A DNA stretch of 64,000 nucleotides from Paenibacillus terricola (GTDB taxonomy: Bacteria; Bacillota; Bacilli; Paenibacillales; Paenibacillaceae). The DNA lies in assembly GCF_014779765.1 (NCBI RefSeq), contig NZ_JACXZA010000003.1, positions 186,001 to 250,000 of the forward strand, read 5' to 3'. Position numbers and translations under genes: made by a program. Shown here one piece after another: positions 60,684 through 64,000 of the stretch. Positions within the stretch are counted from its first letter, which is position 1. Each line of letters begins with the position of its first letter. Below the pieces are notes generated by a model, which worked only from the letters and a program-made list of their open reading frames with translations, had not been told where the DNA came from and did not search any database.

Positions 60684-62326
60684 ACTCGGAGTGGATAAAC
60701 TCGCATTATCCAATCTATTCGGCTGCCAACATTCAATCGCTGTATACGACCACGAATATGCCGATGCATAAAATCAATGAGCCGTCTCCTGTGCTGATTG
60801 GTGTTGCTCGCGGCAAAGGCATCCTTCGAATGGATGATCACGCTCATGAATTAACAGAAGGCAATGTCGTCCTTCTACCGCCACACCGTCATGCTGCACT
60901 TATCGCGAATGCTCAGCATCCGCTTCATGCCTATCGATTCGCGATCCATACGATTGAACAAACGGGTTCTCTACTTGCCGGTGCAATGATTCAGAAGAGC
61001 GAGCTGAACGCTTATTCGAGTATCAAGCTCATCCCTAATCAATCCAGCATCGTCGCTCAGATGGAGGAGCTGTACATCCATCGATCGACTGCAAGCGAAA
61101 TGCGCCATGTACAGAACCAGATTATCGTCCATCAAATCATTCTTCAACTGCTGCAGCAGCATAATGAGCATGATCCAACAGGCGATCAGCCTTCGATGGA
61201 GCGAAGCATTACTTATCTGGAGAGCCATTATACGGACAAAATATCGCGCGAGCATCTGGCTGAAATCGCTGGTGTCAGCCACTCTCATTATTCGATTTTG
61301 TTCAAAAAGATGACCGGCTTCTCGCCTAATGAATACTTGTCGCGCTTGCGTATACATCGAGCAATGGAGCTGTTAATCAGCGGCTCGGGTACGCTTAGAG
61401 AAATCGCGCTGGAAGTAGGCTACAAGGACGAATTTTACCTCAGCCGCCGCTTCAAGCAGCACGCAGGCACGTCGCCATCCGGCTATAATCAGCGTACTAG
61501 CCACCGTATTGCCGTATTGCTTCCCCCGTATGCCAGTCATCTGTTAACGCTTGGCGTGGAGCCGACCGTCATCATTGCGGAGAGCAATGAATATGTGAAT
61601 GCGACGGACCTAGCGCCGCCTCAGTCGATCACATTCATGAATACGTCCAGCACAATCGAGCAAATCGATGCAACGCTCCTGGAGAACGGCATTGAGCTCA
61701 TTATTGCGGCCAAGCAGCATCTAGACATGTATGGACTGAATCTGGCTCATCTGCGAGCGATTGCTCCAGTCATTGAGATACCGTGGATGGATCTGGGCTG
61801 GAAGGAGCATCTACGGCTAATTGCCAAGGCGGTTCATCGAAGCGAACTTGCGGAGCAGTGGCTTGCCGCTTTCGAGCAAGAGGAACAGGCAGCTCGCTCA
61901 CTCGTACAGCAAAGCGCTGCCGCTGACGAGATCATTACGATACTTGTCAGCAAACCCGAAGGGTTGTACGTCTATGGAGCGCGCAATGCGGGATATGTCT
62001 TGTATCAATCACTTGGCTTGCACTCCCCGGAAAGAATCCGCCCCGAAATCGATAAGCTTGGAGATCAGTTTCATTCCATACCGATCGAATTATCTGATCT
62101 GGCCGAATACGCGGGAGATCGAATTTTAGTTATTGTATACCCAGATGCGAATGGCTCCAGTTCTCATTCCGATGCTTTGTTCAACTCCATCCATTGGCGC
62201 ACGCTTCCCGCGGTACTACGCGAGAACATACATCTGCTCGATCTGGATGAATGGATTCCATACAACCCGATATCGATCCGATTACAGCTTCAACGGGCTG
62301 CAGCCTTATTCGGCAGCGATCAATAG
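60680..62326 (+). CDS. AraC-family regulator fused to a siderophore-binding domain (Btr-like)
   Basis: The 548-residue protein has an N-terminal cupin-like sensor (about 25-130, 'GKGILRMDDHAHELTEGNVVLLPPHRHA'). Then comes an AraC helix-turn-helix pair (about 170-270, 'ISREHLAEIAGVSHSHYSILFKKMTGFSPNEYLSRLRI' and 'LREIALEVGYKDEFYLSRRFKQHAGTSPSGY'). The C-terminal domain is FepB/TroA-like (about 275-548, 'HRIAVLLPPYASHLLTLGVEPTVII', 'LILVIVYP'-like end). This is the layout of Btr of Bacillus subtilis, which binds Fe-bacillibactin and activates the feu uptake genes. A FeuA-like gene lies just downstream. The start GTG 60680 overlaps the thioesterase stop. Confidence 0.9.
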   Translation: MNSEWINSHYPIYSAANIQSLYTTTNMPMHKINEPSPVLIGVARGKGILRMDDHAHELTEGNVVLLPPHRHAALIANAQHPLHAYRFAIHTIEQTGSLLAGAMIQKSELNAYSSIKLIPNQSSIVAQMEELYIHRSTASEMRHVQNQIIVHQIILQLLQQHNEHDPTGDQPSMERSITYLESHYTDKISREHLAEIAGVSHSHYSILFKKMTGFSPNEYLSRLRIHRAMELLISGSGTLREIALEVGYKDEFYLSRRFKQHAGTSPSGYNQRTSHRIAVLLPPYASHLLTLGVEPTVIIAESNEYVNATDLAPPQSITFMNTSSTIEQIDATLLENGIELIIAAKQHLDMYGLNLAHLRAIAPVIEIPWMDLGWKEHLRLIAKAVHRSELAEQWLAAFEQEEQAARSLVQQSAAADEIITILVSKPEGLYVYGARNAGYVLYQSLGLHSPERIRPEIDKLGDQFHSIPIELSDLAEYAGDRILVIVYPDANGSSSHSDALFNSIHWRTLPAVLRENIHLLDLDEWIPYNPISIRLQLQRAAALFGSDQ

Positions 62327-62377
62327 TACAAGCCTATCTTCAAACAAAAAGGCATGGTTTGGTCATTCCAGCATGCC

Positions 62378-62410
62378 TATAATTATCCTTGCAAGTGAGA
62401 ATGATTTTCA
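62378..62410 (+). promoter_or_regulatory. Promoter and Fur box upstream of the FeuA-like gene
   Basis: TGAGAATGATTTTCA (62396-62410) matches 13 of 15 bases of the 7-1-7 Fur box (TGATAATNATTATCA). A TATAAT -10 box lies at 62378-62383, so Fur would cover the start of transcription. A small AGGCATG/CATGCCT hairpin (62350-62378) lies just upstream and may end the previous gene. Confidence 0.8.
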
Positions 62411-62448
62411 CAATCAAAGAGCATATCATAAGGGAGAGGCATCATTAT

Positions 62449-63426
62449 ATGAAAAAGCTTTTCGTTCCAATTATTTTTTCCTTCATTTTACTTCTAGGCG
62501 CTTGTGGAGAGTCCGCTTCGAACAATAAGGATACTTCAAGCCATTCGTCTACGACAACATCCCAGGAGACAGCCTCCGATACGTCGGCGGATTCCTCGGC
62601 TGCACAGACGGGTACTAGGGTTTATGAGTCGGAGAACGGTCCTGTTGATGTTCCGGCTAACCCGCAGCGCGTTGTTGTTATTACCCGCTTCTTGACTGGC
62701 AACGTCATGCTGCTCGGCGTACCGCTGGTCGGCGTGGACGAAATGTCCAAGGATAACCCGAATTTCGCAGACAAACTGAAGGATGTTGAAGTCGTAGCGG
62801 AAGACAGCGTCGAGAAAATAATGGAGCTGGAGCCGGACCTCATCATCGGGCTGTCCGATATTAAGAACATCGACAAGTTTAAGCAAATCGCACCTACCGT
62901 TACTTATACCTACGGTAAGGTCGACTACTTAACCCAACAGATCGAGATCGGCAAGCTGCTGAACAAAGAGAAGGAAGCGCAAGCTTGGGTGGATGATTTC
63001 ACGGCAAGAGCGACAAAAGCCGGCGAAGACATTCGAGCGAAAATCGGCGATGATGCTACAGTATCGGTCATCGAGACGTTCAATAAGCAGCTCTATGTAT
63101 ACGGCAATAACTTCGGGCGCGGAACTGAGATTTTGTACCAGCCATTCGGTCTGAAGATGCCGAAGAAGGTTGAAGAAGCAACAGCGACGGATGGCTTCTT
63201 CGCCCTCTCGTCGGAAGTGATGGGCGACTACTTCGGCGACTATGTCATCTTCAGTAAAAATGCGGATGAAGACAACTCGTTCCAAGATACGACGACGTAC
63301 AAAAATACGACAGCCGCGACAAACAATCACGTATTCGAAGCTGACGCAAAAGCATTCTACTTCAACGATCCGCTCAGCATGGAATACCAGCTGCAGTTCT
63401 TCATCGATCACTTTCTTGGGGAATAA
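62449..63426 (+). CDS. Iron-siderophore ABC transporter substrate-binding lipoprotein (FeuA-like)
   Basis: The 325-residue protein has a lipoprotein signal (lipobox LGAC) and a Ser/Thr-rich linker (about 22-55). A class III siderophore-binding fold follows: 'GPVDVPANPQRVVVITRFLTGNVMLLGVPLVGVDE', 'VEKIMELEPDLIIGLSDI', 'TVSVIETFNKQLYVYGNNFGRGTEILYQPFGLKMPK'. It resembles FeuA, the bacillibactin receptor. ATG 62449 follows AGGGAGAGG. Control by Fur (box at 62396) and the Btr-like gene next door is likely. No permease genes follow, so it must work with one encoded elsewhere. Confidence 0.9.
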   Translation: MKKLFVPIIFSFILLLGACGESASNNKDTSSHSSTTTSQETASDTSADSSAAQTGTRVYESENGPVDVPANPQRVVVITRFLTGNVMLLGVPLVGVDEMSKDNPNFADKLKDVEVVAEDSVEKIMELEPDLIIGLSDIKNIDKFKQIAPTVTYTYGKVDYLTQQIEIGKLLNKEKEAQAWVDDFTARATKAGEDIRAKIGDDATVSVIETFNKQLYVYGNNFGRGTEILYQPFGLKMPKKVEEATATDGFFALSSEVMGDYFGDYVIFSKNADEDNSFQDTTTYKNTTAATNNHVFEADAKAFYFNDPLSMEYQLQFFIDHFLGE

Positions 63427-63446
63427 GAAACGAATATAGACACAAC

Positions 63447-63476
63447 AAAGCCCTCGATTTGATTTGAGGGCTTTTT
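63447..63476 (+). terminator. Rho-independent terminator of the FeuA-like gene
   Basis: AAAGCCCTC (63448-63456 region) pairs with GAGGGCTTT around a 10-base loop and is followed by a T run, 21 bases after the stop. Confidence 0.88.
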
Positions 63477-63642
63477 GTTTGTTTTATTTTCATGCAGAGG
63501 ATTATACAAGGACACCTGTCGGCAGAGCAGAACGGTAAAAGTTAGTAATATTAATGTATTGTAAATGATTCAGTGATAAAATATCCTTTGGCTTGCAAAA
63601 AGGAACTCATCATTACATTAGTAGAAAGGATATCTATACAAC

Positions 63643-64000
63643 ATGCACCGTTTTACATTTCGCGGATTAAGGATGCAGCCGGTCATACCAACGTTCGTGC
63701 TGCTGCTTATGAAGCTCGTTCTATTCCGTCAATTTTTGTTCCATGGTCTCGTATGGAGTACGCTCGGAGCGGACTTCTTCGCACTATGCGTGCTGCTTGG
63801 ATTGTTTGAGCTTATTGTCCCTCAAAAGGGAAAACGAATAGCGTTCGCACTCATTAATCTTATCGTCTCGCTCATTCTGTTCTCTTCTAGCATTTATTAT
63901 TCGCATTTCGGGTCACTTCCGACCTATACGGCTTTGCTCCAGTTAGATCAAGTCATGCAAATTCGTACCAGTGTGCAATCGACGATCGAGTGGAAAGATT
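63643..64000 (+). CDS. LtaS-type lipoteichoic acid synthase/sulfatase (N-terminal part, runs off window)
   Basis: The frame from ATG 63643 (AAAGGA about 12 bases upstream) is open to the end of the window, 119 codons. It shows four hydrophobic segments (about residues 13-33, 43-62, 66-82 region) and the LtaS-like 'YYSHFGSLPTYTALLQLDQVMQI' stretch, which precedes the extracellular sulfatase-like domain in LTA synthases. The catalytic part lies outside the window. It would be a five-helix membrane protein that builds or modifies polyglycerol-phosphate. Confidence 0.75.
   Translation, partial: MHRFTFRGLRMQPVIPTFVLLLMKLVLFRQFLFHGLVWSTLGADFFALCVLLGLFELIVPQKGKRIAFALINLIVSLILFSSSIYYSHFGSLPTYTALLQLDQVMQIRTSVQSTIEWKD

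Overview
The window looks like chromosomal DNA from a spore-forming member of the Paenibacillaceae, most likely Paenibacillus or a close relative. The evidence is a tricistronic ger spore-germinant receptor operon, the bacillithiol gene pair yojF-bshB2, two T-box leaders, a TPP riboswitch, strong AGGAGG-type ribosome binding sites with many GTG/TTG starts, and several carbohydrate-degradation genes with ABC importers that carry no ATPase of their own. No tRNA, rRNA, CRISPR array or insertion sequence was seen.

Region 1 (1-18.6 kb, all minus strand) is a glycan-utilisation locus. A LacI-type regulator is followed by a GH35 beta-galactosidase. A second transcription unit starts with a GH30 glycosidase and continues with a lipoprotein solute-binding protein carrying C-terminal Ig-like domains, a membrane-anchored protein fusing beta-sandwich domains to a solute-binding domain, two permeases, an NHL-repeat membrane protein, a Yip1-family protein, a large DUF5696-type protein and a further permease that runs off the left edge. 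Matching pairs of overlapping LacI operators lie next to the -10 boxes of the GH30 and GH35 units. The NHL/Yip1/DUF5696 module is the best candidate here for an undescribed system.

Region 2 (19-26 kb) holds a VanR/VanS-like two-component system with a VanY-like D,D-carboxypeptidase but no vanHAX. Decayed genes surround it: a frameshifted chemotaxis-type gene, a TetR gene with a frameshift and a stop, and a truncated SDR gene. An SGNH esterase follows. Region 3 (26-30 kb) has two nearly identical GH5 genes with ricin-type lectin tails, in tandem.

Region 4 (30-47.6 kb) is mostly housekeeping and metabolism: CYTH protein, DHA2 exporter with a divergent MmyB-like regulator, T-box-controlled glnS, bshB2-yojF, a CE2-type esterase, T-box-controlled argS, transketolase with a divergent LysR gene, an FAD oxidoreductase, gpmA and katG. 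Region 5 (47.7-51.5 kb) is the ger operon. Region 6 (51.5-56.3 kb) is a TPP-riboswitch operon for salvage of thiamine pyrimidine (ylmB-tenA-thiZ-thiX-thiY). Region 7 (56.4-64 kb) has a MarR/hydrolase pair, a GH2 glycosidase, a thioesterase, a Btr-like AraC/siderophore-sensor gene, a Fur-boxed FeuA-like binding protein and the start of an LtaS-type gene.
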